Assembly: GCA_963847235.1 (NCBI GenBank)
Contig: CAWJYU010000013.1
Location: 52,316-116,315 of the forward strand
DNA from: JACDAN01 sp963847235
Lineage (GTDB): Bacteria > Actinomycetota > Thermoleophilia > Gaiellales > Gaiellaceae
DNA: 64,000 bases
Direction of reading: 5' to 3'
Shown: one piece after another, positions 24,593-33,570 of the stretch
Numbering within the stretch: the first letter of the stretch is position 1
Layout of the letters: each line of letters begins with the position of its first letter
The notes under the pieces: generated by a model
The model's input: only the letters and a program-made list of their open reading frames with translations
What the model was told of the DNA's origin: nothing
The model's database searches: none
Made by a program: the position numbers and the translations under genes

Positions 24593-25219
24593 CTAGCGGC
24601 CGCTTGTCGAGAAGTGCTGGTAGTCCTTCGACGAGCGCCAGCGCCCGCCCCAGTGCCAGCCCACGGAGTCGAAGGCGCGCACGACGACGCTCGCGTGCGT
24701 CGCCATTCCGGGCCGCCGATTCGAGCGGTCGAGGTATGCACGCCCGGCGGGCGGCTCTACGAGCCCGCCGTGGACGTAGGGGTTCTCGACCGGATTGAGG
24801 TCGATCGCCCGGCCGTACGCGTGCTCCGACCAGCGTCTCGTCCCGCCGACGAGGCGGCAGTTGAACGCCGACGTGTTGTCCGCCCGCATCGACCGGTCGT
24901 CGCTCCCCCGGTAGACCTCGACGCCGAGCATCCGCCGGATCGGGAACCGCGCGGCGTACAGGCGGCGGAACACCGAGACGACACGGGCGGTCTCCGCCAC
25001 GTCGACGACAAGGACGCCGATGCGTGACCGCCCGCCGAAGTCCCAGTGCCGGAGGCGAACCGCCCGCAGCCGGGCGGGCCCGACCGGGCAGCCCGGGCGC
25101 CACGAGTACCGCAGGTCCTCCGCAGTCACGCGCGAGATGTTCGAGCTGAACGGCGGCGCAGGTGCGGCGCCCGCGACCGGCACCAGCAGCAACAGGGCGG
25201 CGAGGGCGAGCTTCGCCAT
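24593..25219 (-). CDS. secreted M15-family peptidase (D,D-carboxypeptidase-like)
   Basis: 208 residues from ATG 25219. Signal peptide MAKLALAALLLLVPVAGAAP. The zinc motif of VanY/M15C-like peptidases is present: SEHAYGRAIDLNP (about residues 131-143; His and Asp ligands) and a terminal GRWRSSKDYQHFS with the third His. Cleaves D-Ala-containing or endolysin-type peptide bonds in peptidoglycan. The divergent L,D-transpeptidase gene 23 bp away points to a cell-wall pair. Confidence 0.85.
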   Translation of the reverse strand: MAKLALAALLLLVPVAGAAPAPPFSSNISRVTAEDLRYSWRPGCPVGPARLRAVRLRHWDFGGRSRIGVLVVDVAETARVVSVFRRLYAARFPIRRMLGVEVYRGSDDRSMRADNTSAFNCRLVGGTRRWSEHAYGRAIDLNPVENPYVHGGLVEPPAGRAYLDRSNRRPGMATHASVVVRAFDSVGWHWGGRWRSSKDYQHFSTSGR

Positions 25220-25242
25220 GACCCGAGGGTAGTCTCAGCCGC

Positions 25243-25950
25243 GTGCGATCGCTCGTCGTCGCCCTGGCCGCGCTCGCCGCACTCACGACCACCGCCCAGA
25301 CCGCCGGCGGGACGACCGCCTGCGCGCCGAACCTCGCGAACCGCCTGAAGACGGTCGGCACGGCCGACCAGCTGATCACCGTCGAGGCGGCGAGCTACAG
25401 GACGACGAGCGCCGCACTCCGGCTTTGGCAGCGCGGAGGAGACGGCTGCTGGCGTTCGGCCGCCGGCCCGTGGACGGCCCGCGTCGGCTGGAACGGCCTC
25501 GCCGACCGCAGGCGCGAGGGCGACGGGACGACGCCGACCGGCGTCTACTCGCTCGGCCGAACGATGTACGGGAACGCGAGGAGCCCCGGCGTCCGCTTCC
25601 GCTACCGCCGCCTGGTCTGCGGCGACTGGTGGAACGAGGACCCGCGCTCGCCGACCTACAACACGTTCCAGCACGTCCGCTGCGGGACGAGGCCGCCCTT
25701 CCGGACGACGACGCCCGGCCTCTGGCAGGAGCGGACGGCGTACCGCCACTTCGCGGTCATCGAGTTCAACATGCGCCCGGTCGTTCCGGGCCGAGGCTCC
25801 GGCATCTTCCTGCACGCGAAGACCGGGAGCTCGACGAACGGCTGCGTCAGCCTGCCGGTGGCGCAGCTCGTATCCACGCTCCGCTGGCTCAACCCCGCGA
25901 AGCGGCCCCGAATCGTGATCGGAACCGCGCAGACGTTCCGCCGCCTCTAG
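25243..25950 (+). CDS. secreted L,D-transpeptidase (YkuD-like)
   Basis: 235 residues from GTG 25243 with a signal peptide (SLVVALAALAALTTTAQTAG). The catalytic motif is at about residues 188-206: IFLHAKTGSSTNGCVSLPV, i.e. the H...GC(V/I)SL signature with active-site Cys. Earlier TPTGVYSLGRTMYG is also typical. Forms 3-3 peptidoglycan cross-links or attaches proteins. Divergent from the M15 peptidase gene with a shared short regulatory gap. Confidence 0.85.
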   Translation: MRSLVVALAALAALTTTAQTAGGTTACAPNLANRLKTVGTADQLITVEAASYRTTSAALRLWQRGGDGCWRSAAGPWTARVGWNGLADRRREGDGTTPTGVYSLGRTMYGNARSPGVRFRYRRLVCGDWWNEDPRSPTYNTFQHVRCGTRPPFRTTTPGLWQERTAYRHFAVIEFNMRPVVPGRGSGIFLHAKTGSSTNGCVSLPVAQLVSTLRWLNPAKRPRIVIGTAQTFRRL

Positions 25951-26071
25951 CGCTCCGTTAGCGGCTCGTTAAGCGGCTTTCCCGGAGTCCCTCGCGACGC
26001 GTACGCTTCTCCGGCACCAGCTCACGGAGGGATGGGTCGCCTCCGTTTCCGCCGCACCGGACCGGGAGAAG

Positions 26072-28422
26072 ATGGGCGAAAGGCGCAAACCGAATGCGGA
26101 GACGCGTGAGCGTAGGCCGCCGAAGACCCGGGCCAAGAAGCCTGCCGCGAAGTCGGGACGGCAGGCGGCCGGCTTCGAGATCCTCCAGTCCAAGCTCGAG
26201 GTGCCGAAGCTTCGCGACGGGCTGATCGACCGCCCGGCCCTCGTCAGACGCCTGCGCGCCCCGAGCAGTGCGCGGGTCATCAGCCTCTCTGGCGCCCGCC
26301 GGCTACGGCAAGACGACGCTTCTGGCGCAGTGGGCGGCCGAGGACCCGAGGCCGTTCGCCTGGGTCTCGCTGGACGACCGCGACAACGACCCGGCCGCGT
26401 TCCTGACGTACGTCTCAGCCGCCGCTGACGGGATCAAGCCGGTCGACGCCGCTGTCTTCAGGGCCGCTGCGTCGGGCGCCGACTCGATGTGGACGATCGC
26501 TCTTCCCGCGCCTCGGCGCCGCACTGGCCGCGATCGGAAAGCCGATGGTGCTCGTTCTCGACGACGTCCACGAGCTTCGCCACCGCGACTGCCTCGACGC
26601 GCTCGAGCCGATCGCGAAGCACCTGCCGGACGGAGCGCAGCTGGTGCTCGCCGGCCGCGCCGAGGATGGGCTGCCGCTCGCCGGGCTGCGCGCGGCGGGG
26701 CGCCTGCTCTCCCTCGGCCCTGCGGAACTGGCGCTCAGCGATGGCGAGGCGCAGGCCCTGCTCGCTTCGACCGGCGTCGAGGTCACGGAGACCGAGGCAT
26801 CGGCGCTCAACGAGCGGGCCGAGGGCTGGGTCGCCGGTGTCTACCTCGCCGCGCTGTTCTCGCAGGCGGCCGGCGCCGAGGAGCTGTCGTCGTTCGGCGG
26901 GGACGACCGGTTCGTCGCCGACTACCTCCGGGCAGAGCACCTTGCCCACCTGAAGCGCGGAGAGATCGAGTTCCTCATTCGGACGTCGATCCTCGAGCGG
27001 ATGTCGGCGGCGCTCTGCAACGAGGTGCTCGAACGTAAGGACTCGGCCCGGAAGCTCGAGGCGCTCGAGCAGGCGAACCTCTTCGTCGTTCCGCTCGACC
27101 ATCACCGTGAGTGGTACCGGTACCACCACCTCTTCCGCGACATGCTTCAGGTCGAGCTCGACCGGCTCGAGCCGGACTCCGTGCCGGGCCTCCACAGGCG
27201 CGCGGCAACGTGGTGCGAGCAGAACGACCTCCCCGATGCGGCGATCGACCACGCGGCGGCCGCCGGGGACATCGACGAGGTGGCGCGGCTCGTGGGCCAC
27301 TTCGCGCTGCCCTTCTATCGCAGCGGCCGCGTCGTCACCGTCGAGCGCTGGTTCGGTCAGTTCGACGACCCAGACCTGCTGATGCGCTACCCGGCGATCG
27401 CCGGGTTCGGCGCCTTCGTCAGCGCGCTCCGAGGCCGGCCGGAGGAGGCGGAGCGCTACGGCTACGCGCTCGAGCATTCCCGGTACGAGGGGCCGATGCC
27501 GGACGGAAGCGCGTCCTACCGGCCCTGGGCCGCGCTCGTTCGCGCACTGCTCTGCCGCCGCGGCGTTGCCGAGATGGGCGCCGACGCCAGGCTCGTGCTC
27601 GACGAGCTCGCTCCCTCCAGCTTCTGGCATCCGATCGCGCTCGGCCTCCTCGGGGTCTCGCTGCTCTTCGAGGGGGAGGTCGAGCAGGCAGAAGAGATCC
27701 TCACGGAGACGGCCGAGGGAGCGGCGGGCAGCGGCGCGATCTACGCGGGCGTGATCGCGCGCTCGGAGCTCACCCTCCTCGCGCTGGAGCGGGGGGACCT
27801 CGAGAAGGCCGAGGCCGAGCTCGCTGCGGCGCGGGCGCAGCTCGACAACCAGCCGGTCGAGGAGTACGTCGCCGCCGTGATCTACTTCGCGGCCGCGGCC
27901 AGGGTCGCACTTGCGAAGGGCCAGGCGGCCACCGCGCGCGGGCTCCTCGTGCGCGCGACCCGGATGAGGCCGCAGCTCACCCATGCGTTCCCGTGGTTCG
28001 CGGTCCAGACGGGGCTCGAGCTCGCTACGGCGCATCTGGGGCTCGGGGACGTCGAGGGTGCTCGAACACTGTTCCGCGAGGCTTCGGACGTCATCCGCAA
28101 GCGGCCCGAGCTCGGAACGCTCCGCGACCAGCAACGGGACCTCCAGGCCCGGCTGGCGAGCGTCGCGACCTTCGACGACGGCTGGGCGTCGACGCTGACC
28201 GCCGCCGAGCTCCGGCTGCTGCCGCTGCTCACGACGCACCTGTCCTTCCGGGAGATCGCGGAGCGCCTCTACGTCTCCCGCAACACGGTCAAGACCCAGG
28301 CGATCTCGGTCTACCGCAAGCTCGACGCGTCGAGCCGCAGCGAAGCGATCCAGCGCGCGCTCGAGCTCGGCCTGGTCGACGCGCCGGTCGCGTCGGGCTC
28401 CCTTTTCACCCCCGCGGGGTGA
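26072..28422 (+). CDS. LAL/MalT-like LuxR-family regulator (first copy), two frame breaks
   Basis: Large STAND-ATPase regulator. Segment one (ATG 26072) ends VPKLRDGLIDRPALVRRL; after a one-base shift near 26290 the Walker A APAGYGKTTLLAQWA follows; after another near 26505 the Walker B MVLVLDDVHELRHRD follows. The middle 400 residues are TPR-like helices (EEAERYGYALEHSRYEGPMP). The last 65 residues are a LuxR HTH: LTTHLSFREIAERLYVSRNT then VKTQAISVYRKLDASSRSEA. Such proteins bind ATP and an inducer, then activate promoters carrying MalT-box-like sites. The basic N-terminus (RRKPNAETRERRPPKTRAKK) is unusual. Probably acts on its downstream neighbour. Confidence 0.82.
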
Positions 28423-28424
28423 TG
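28405..28424. promoter_or_regulatory. inverted GGGTGATG-type half-sites before the CMD gene
   Basis: TTCACCC (28405-28411), 5 bp, GGGTGATG (28417-28424). The same half-sites occur in the 45-62 kb regulon elements in a different spacing. It overlaps the stop codon of the LAL gene and lies 41 bp before the CMD gene start, so it may be that gene's activator site; the stem could alternatively act as a weak transcriptional pause. Confidence 0.35.
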
Positions 28425-28465
28425 CGGGCCGACACGGCGAGGCGTGGAATGAATCAGGCGCGCCT

Positions 28466-28819
28466 ATGGAGGAATACCAAGTCACGCTTCGCAAGCTTGC
28501 GCTCCGTGATGAGCGATTCATCGACGGCCTGCTGCAGAACGACCGCGCGAGCGCGACCCTGGCGGACAGCGACGACCGCACGCACGCCCTGATCCGCATC
28601 GGTGCGCTGATCGCGCTCGACGCCGCGCCGGCCGCGTACATGGACTCCGTGAACGCCGCGCTTCGCGCCGGCGTCTCGCACGAGGAGATCGTCGGCACGC
28701 TGATCTCCGTCCTTCCGACCGTCGGCGTCGCACGAGTCGTCACCGCCGCGCCCAACCTCGGCCTCGCGATGGGCTACGACGTCTCCGAAGCGCTCGAGCT
28801 GGTCGAGAACGGTGGGTAG
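28466..28819 (+). CDS. carboxymuconolactone decarboxylase (CMD/AhpD-like) family protein
   Basis: 117 residues, ATG 28466 with an upstream purine run (TATGGAGG overlaps). All-helical CMD fold: THALIRIGALIALDAAPAAY and GVSHEEIVGTLISVLPTVGV, the usual AhpD-like positions, but without the CxxC pair needed for peroxidase activity. Function therefore unclear; CMD proteins without Cys are often uncharacterised. It follows the LAL regulator by 43 bp. Confidence 0.8.
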   Translation: MEEYQVTLRKLALRDERFIDGLLQNDRASATLADSDDRTHALIRIGALIALDAAPAAYMDSVNAALRAGVSHEEIVGTLISVLPTVGVARVVTAAPNLGLAMGYDVSEALELVENGG

Positions 28820-28837
28820 CTCCTCGTCGCTCGGCGT

Positions 28838-30067
28838 TTGGCGAGCGTAGCCCCCTTCCCCAGCACGATCGGCGAGATCAGGGAGCGCGCTCTCCGGTTC
28901 GTGTCGGCGCCTGTGAGCCGAGGCGATCTCGCCCTCGCGTTCGCGGAGAGCCGAGCTTCGTCCGTCGACGTTCACGTCGAGGGGCGGAACTTCTACCCGC
29001 CGATGCTCGAGGACATCCACGCGGCCACGTCGTCGATCCACATCAACCAGTTCGGGTTCAGGCCCGGAGTCATCGGCGACGCCTTCGCCGACGCGCTCGT
29101 GCAGAAGGCCACCGCGGGCGTTCCCGTCCGCCTCGTGGTCGACCGCCAAGGGTCGAAGCCCGAGGAGGATTCCCGAGCGCTCTACGAGCGGCTCACTGCT
29201 GCCGGCATCGAGATCTGCGTCGTCCGGGCGACGAAGCCGCGCACGCAGGCCGGGACGCTGGGCTCGGGCGGAGCGACGCGCTGGAACCTTGACGGTCTCG
29301 GCCACATCGACCACCGCAAGTTCGTGATCGTCGACGGCCGAGTCGGCTGGATCGGCGGCGCCGGCATCGAGGACCACTTCCAGGACGGCCGCTTCCACGA
29401 CCTGTTCCTGCGAGTCGCCGGCCCGGTGGTCGCACAACTCCAGCTGGTCTTCCTCGCCAGCTTCCGGTGGCTCGGCGGCACGGTGCCCGAGGACCAGGTG
29501 GAGATGCTGTTCCCGGAGCTCGACGCGGGGCCCGACCCGATTCCCGCCGTTGTCCTGCACAACGCGCCCGGCCGCTACCGGCCGATCACGGACGCGATCG
29601 CGAACCTCCTCGACGCGGCAAGCGAGACGCTCGACGTCGTGAACCCGTACGTGACCGACCGCCGGATGATCCGGCGCGTCGAGCGGGCCGCCCGCCGCGG
29701 TGTCCGCGTCCGGCTCTTCGTCCCGGCGAACGCGAACAACTGGGCCTGCGCGGCGGCGCAGCGGTTCCACCACGCGAAGCTGCTGGATGCCGGCGTCCGC
29801 ATCCTCGAGTACCCGACGATGCTGCACGCGAAGGCGTTCGTGCGCGACGGCGAAGAACTTCTGGCCGGGACCTGCAACCTCGAGGCCTGGAGCCTGAAGC
29901 GCTTCTTCGAGATCGATCTCCAGGTCCGGTCGAAGTCCGTCGCGGCTGAGTTCGACGAGCGGTTCAGCACGCCGGCCGAGGCGGTCTCGGCTCCCGGGCG
30001 ACGGCTGTCCGGAACCAAGCAGCGGGCCAAGGCCACCGTGTTCGCCGGCCTCTCGCCGCTGCTGTGA
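28838..30067 (+). CDS. phospholipase-D-like protein with two HKD motifs
   Basis: 409 residues from TTG 28838 (start uncertain; GTG codons follow about 20 residues in). Two PLD motifs: DHRKFVIVDGRVGWIGGAGI (about residues 153-172) and LHAKAFVRDGEELLAGTCNL (about 328-347), each H-x-K-x4-D. The arrangement is that of cardiolipin synthase/PLD superfamily enzymes, but there are no N-terminal membrane segments, so a soluble phosphodiesterase or nuclease is equally possible. The stop is overlapped by the GTG of a HerA-like ATPase gene (GTGA), so the two are made together. Confidence 0.82.
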   Translation: MASVAPFPSTIGEIRERALRFVSAPVSRGDLALAFAESRASSVDVHVEGRNFYPPMLEDIHAATSSIHINQFGFRPGVIGDAFADALVQKATAGVPVRLVVDRQGSKPEEDSRALYERLTAAGIEICVVRATKPRTQAGTLGSGGATRWNLDGLGHIDHRKFVIVDGRVGWIGGAGIEDHFQDGRFHDLFLRVAGPVVAQLQLVFLASFRWLGGTVPEDQVEMLFPELDAGPDPIPAVVLHNAPGRYRPITDAIANLLDAASETLDVVNPYVTDRRMIRRVERAARRGVRVRLFVPANANNWACAAAQRFHHAKLLDAGVRILEYPTMLHAKAFVRDGEELLAGTCNLEAWSLKRFFEIDLQVRSKSVAAEFDERFSTPAEAVSAPGRRLSGTKQRAKATVFAGLSPLL

Positions 30068-31596
30068 CGAGCGATCCCGGATCGGGGCTCGACGCTCACG
30101 TCGGGCAGTTTCGAGACGTGCGTCGGCGGCTGGAGGACGCGATCCTCCCGCTGGCGACCTCGGTCGACGGCCGCCGCTTCTCCTTCCAGGCTCCCCTGCG
30201 GGGTCTCGAGCTCCAGCCTGGCGGGTATGCGGCGATCGAGGACGACGGCGTCAAGCGGCTCGGCCAGGTGCTCGACGTCGAGGTCGCCCACATGGACGGC
30301 CCCGAGGTCGGGAGGGAGATCGGCGAAGCTGCCGAGGCCTTCGACCTCCGTTCCCGCACCGTCCTCCGTCTCGCGCGGGGAAGCGGCGTGGTGCTCGACG
30401 GTCAGTCAGGCCCGTTTCACGACGCTTCCGTCCACGCCGCGCCGCCCGACGCGGTCTCCGCGTGGATCGAGCGGATGCAGCCCGGCGGCGCGACGCTCAC
30501 CGTCGGCGAGCTGGCGCTGGTCTGACGGCGTCCCGCTTTCGCTCGCTGCCGGTGGCTTCGACCGGCATACCTTTCTCTGCGGGCAATCCGGCTCCGGGAA
30601 GACCTACGCGCTGGGGACGATCCTCGAACGGCTGCTGCTCGAGACGACGCTCCGGATCGTCGTGCTCGACCCGAACTCCGACTTCGTCCGCCTGACCGAG
30701 CTGAGGGAGGGCGTCGACGAGGGGCTCGCGGACCGCTACCGAGAGGCCACATCGGGGGTCGTCGTGCGCCGCGCCGCTGAGCGGGGGAGCGAGCGGCTGC
30801 GACTGCGTGTTTGCGGAGCTCGACCCGCAGACGCAGGCGGCTGTCCTCCGGCTCGACCCGATTCACGACCGCGACGAGTACTCGGATCTCGTCCAGCTCC
30901 TCGAGCAGACGCAGACAAGCGACCTGCCGCCCACCCCCGAGGCCCTTCGGGAACTGCTCGAACGTGAGGCCCCCGTTGCTCGGTCGGAGGATCCAGAACC
31001 TCGGCGTCGACCGCTGGCAGGTGTGGGCCGCCGGGGACGAAGGCTCTCTGCTCGACGAGCTCGGCGGGTCGGGGCCGCGCTGCCTCATCGTCGACCTCGG
31101 CTCGCTGCCGACGCGGGAGGAGCAACATCTCGTCGCCGCCGCGGTGCTCGGACACCTCTGGGAGCGGCGGGCTGAGCGCGAGCCGGTGCTCGTGGTCCTG
31201 GACGAGGCACATAACGTCTGCCCGCAGGTCCCGGAGGGCGCGCTCCTCGAGCTCGCCGCCGAACACGCGGTGCGAATCGCCGGCGAGGGTCGCAAGTACG
31301 GCCTCTACCTGCTCGTCGTAACGCAGCGCCCGCAGAAGGTGCACGAGAACGTCGTCTCGCAATGCGACAACCTCGCGCTGATGCGTATGAACTCGCTCGC
31401 AGACCTGGCCTACGTCGGGGAGGTCTTCTCCCATGCGCCGCGCGGGCTGCTCGAGCGGGCCGTCGCGTTCAGACAGGGTGAGGCGCTGTTCGCGGGCAAG
31501 CTCGTGTCGCATCCGACGCTCGGCCGCATCGGTGCGCGACTCTCCGAGGAGGGTGGCAGCGACGTGCCGGCCGACTGGGCTCGTTCACATGCGTGA
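30064..31596 (+). CDS. HerA-like (DUF87) ATPase, frame broken three times
   Basis: Read across breaks near 30523, 30805 and 30975. N-terminal HAS-barrel-like region (FSFQAPLRGLELQPGGYAAI); Walker A TFLCGQSGSGKTYALGTILE; LRIVVLDPNSDFVRL; Walker B PVLVVLDEAHNVCP; sensor region LYLLVVTQRPQKVHENVVSQ and an Arg-rich C-terminal (DNLALMRMNSLADLAYVGEV). HerA/FtsK-type hexameric pumps translocate DNA or drive nucleases. Stop at 31594-31596. GTG 30064 overlaps the PLD-like gene stop. Confidence 0.78.
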
Positions 31597-31607
31597 ATCA
31601 AGGCCAC

Positions 31608-31637
31608 TTGCAAACCGTCCGACGGCTGACGTATTTT
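31608..31637 (+). promoter_or_regulatory. putative promoter for the first APC permease operon
   Basis: TTGCAA (31608-31613), 18-bp spacer, TATTTT (31632-31637), in the 82-bp gap before GTG 31679. An operator-like palindrome TTCACATGCGTGAA (31584-31597) sits just upstream, across the preceding stop codon. Confidence 0.35.
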
Positions 31638-31678
31638 TGCCGCACGTGGCCGTGACCGGAGAACGAAGGGGAATGTAG

Positions 31679-33148
31679 GTGTCCGCGGCCGATTCCACCG
31701 CAGACGGACCCGCCGCCGCGTCGACGACTGCCCGCGCCACCGTCGCGGGACCGTCGTACATCGCCTGGACCGCGCTGGCGCTGATGACGGTTTCGTCGGT
31801 CGCCAGCCTGCGGCCGGCGCCCACGATGGCCGTCTACGGCCTCGCCTGCGTGTTCCTCTACGTGCTGCCGGCGATCGTGTTCCTGATCCCGACGGCGCTC
31901 GTCTCGGCGGAGCTCGCCTCGGGCTGGTCGGGCGGGGTCTACCGGTGGGTGACGGAGGGCATCTCGCCCCGCATGGGCTTTACCGCCGCGTGGCACCAGT
32001 ACGCAATGACGCTCTTCTACTACCCGACGCTGCTGTCCTTTGTGGCGGGCACGCTCGCCTACGTGATCGCGCCGGACCTCGCATCGAGCGGCGTCTGGAC
32101 AGCGGTGGTGATCATCACCGTTTACTGGCTCGGCGTGATCGTGACGTTGCGGGGCGGGATCGGCGTGATCGCGAAGCTTGCCTCGAGCGGCGTCCTGATC
32201 GGCACTCTGATCCCGGGTGCGTTGCTCGTGACGCTCGGGATCGTCTACCTCGCCCAGGGGAACCCGTCCGCAGCGCCGATGGACGCGGAGCACATCTTCC
32301 CCGCCTGGACAGGGATCGCGAGCATCGTCCTGATCGTGTCGAACTTCGGCGCCTACTCGGGCATGGAGATGAACGCCGTGCACGTCAACCGGCTCCGCGA
32401 CCCGAGCAGACAGTTCATCAAGGTGATGCTCGTCGCCACCGCGCTCGTGCTCCTCATCCTGATCCTGCCGCCGCTCGCGATCAGCTGGGTCGTCCCGGCG
32501 GCAGACGTGAGCCTGACGGCGGGGATCATGCAGGCCTTCGAGGCGGTGCTCGCCTTCTTCGGCATCCAGTGGCTCACGCCGATCATCGCGCTGGCGATCG
32601 TGTCCGCCTCCCTCGCCGGCTTCCTCACCTGGCTGGCCGGGCCCTCGAGGAGCCTCCTGCTCGTCTCGAGGGAAGGCGGCTACATGCCGCCGTGGTTCCA
32701 GCGGACGAACCCTGCGGGCGTGCAGGTGAACATCCTCGCCGCGCAGGGGGTTCTGACCACGATCCTGGCGCTCCTCTACGCATTCGTCCCCGCCGTCTCG
32801 AACGCCTACTGGATCTTCATGACGATCACCACGTCGGTCTATCTCCTCATGTACCTGTCGATGTTCCTCGCCGCGTACAACCTCCGCAAGCGCCAGCCCG
32901 ATCATCCGCGCGGCTATCGCGCGCCGGCCCTCACACTGCTGTGCGCCATGGGCTTTCTCTCCTCGCTCGCGGCGATCGCGATCAGCTTCGTCCCGCCCTC
33001 GCAGCTCGGGACGCTTAGCACGACCGGGTACCTCGCCTTCGTCGGCGGCGGGATCGTGTTGCTCGGCGTCATCGTCCCGGGACTCCTCCTCTGGCTCCGC
33101 AGGCCGAGCTGGAAGACCGACGAGCCCGTTCCGGAGGCCGCCGCGTGA
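31679..33148 (+). CDS. APC-superfamily amino-acid permease (glutamate/GABA antiporter-like)
   Basis: 489 residues from GTG 31679, about twelve membrane helices. The first helix region SYIAWTALALMTVSSVASLR and YVLPAIVFLIPTALVSAELA match the GadC-like branch, as do GGVYRWVTEGISPRMGF, NFGAYSGMEMNAVHVNRLRD (helix 6) and TWLAGPSRSLLLVSREGGYM. Imports or exchanges amino acids. Next gene overlaps by GTGA, and two peptidases plus a second permease follow. Confidence 0.88.
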   Translation: MSAADSTADGPAAASTTARATVAGPSYIAWTALALMTVSSVASLRPAPTMAVYGLACVFLYVLPAIVFLIPTALVSAELASGWSGGVYRWVTEGISPRMGFTAAWHQYAMTLFYYPTLLSFVAGTLAYVIAPDLASSGVWTAVVIITVYWLGVIVTLRGGIGVIAKLASSGVLIGTLIPGALLVTLGIVYLAQGNPSAAPMDAEHIFPAWTGIASIVLIVSNFGAYSGMEMNAVHVNRLRDPSRQFIKVMLVATALVLLILILPPLAISWVVPAADVSLTAGIMQAFEAVLAFFGIQWLTPIIALAIVSASLAGFLTWLAGPSRSLLLVSREGGYMPPWFQRTNPAGVQVNILAAQGVLTTILALLYAFVPAVSNAYWIFMTITTSVYLLMYLSMFLAAYNLRKRQPDHPRGYRAPALTLLCAMGFLSSLAAIAISFVPPSQLGTLSTTGYLAFVGGGIVLLGVIVPGLLLWLRRPSWKTDEPVPEAAA

Positions 33149-33558
33149 GGGAGCGCACGATCTACTGGATCGTCGGCGGAATCCTCGGCGTGCTGCTGAT
33201 CGCGATGCTCGTCGGCTGGAACTACGACCGCCAGAACGACGAGGCAGACGCAAAGGCGGCGGAGCTGATCGCCGCCTACGAGGAGGCCGGACTCACGGCT
33301 CCGGACCAGGACCAGATCGCGCGGACGCTCGGTGACGACGGCGGCCAGGTGTGCGAGACGGCGGACAGCGAGCTCGTGCAGGGCTACTGGAAGCTTCGGC
33401 TCATGGTCGGCGGCGAGTTCTATACCCGCGCCGTCAGGCTCGACGGGCGGATCCGCGAGGGCCTGTCGCTGGTCGTCGACGTCTACTGTCCCGAGAAGCG
33501 CCCCGACATCGAGGACCTCTTCGAGGAGTGGGACTTCGACGACACCGTCCGCGACTAG
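33145..33558 (+). CDS. single-pass membrane protein of unknown function
   Basis: 137 residues from GTG 33145 (GTGA overlap with the permease). One N-terminal membrane helix (TIYWIVGGILGVLLIAMLVG), then a soluble domain facing outside with two Cys (GQVCETAD and VDVYCPEK) and an acidic end. Family not recognised. Probably an accessory of the adjoining transport operon. Confidence 0.7.
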   Translation: MRERTIYWIVGGILGVLLIAMLVGWNYDRQNDEADAKAAELIAAYEEAGLTAPDQDQIARTLGDDGGQVCETADSELVQGYWKLRLMVGGEFYTRAVRLDGRIREGLSLVVDVYCPEKRPDIEDLFEEWDFDDTVRD

Positions 33559-33570
33559 CGTTGTAGGGCC

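Noticed and set aside
31584..31597. Palindrome TTCACATGCGTGAA similar to the regulon palindrome
   Set aside because: It shares only TTCAC-N4-GTGAA, lacks the GGGYGATG half-site at 17 bp and lies across a stop codon, so I do not count it as a regulon element.
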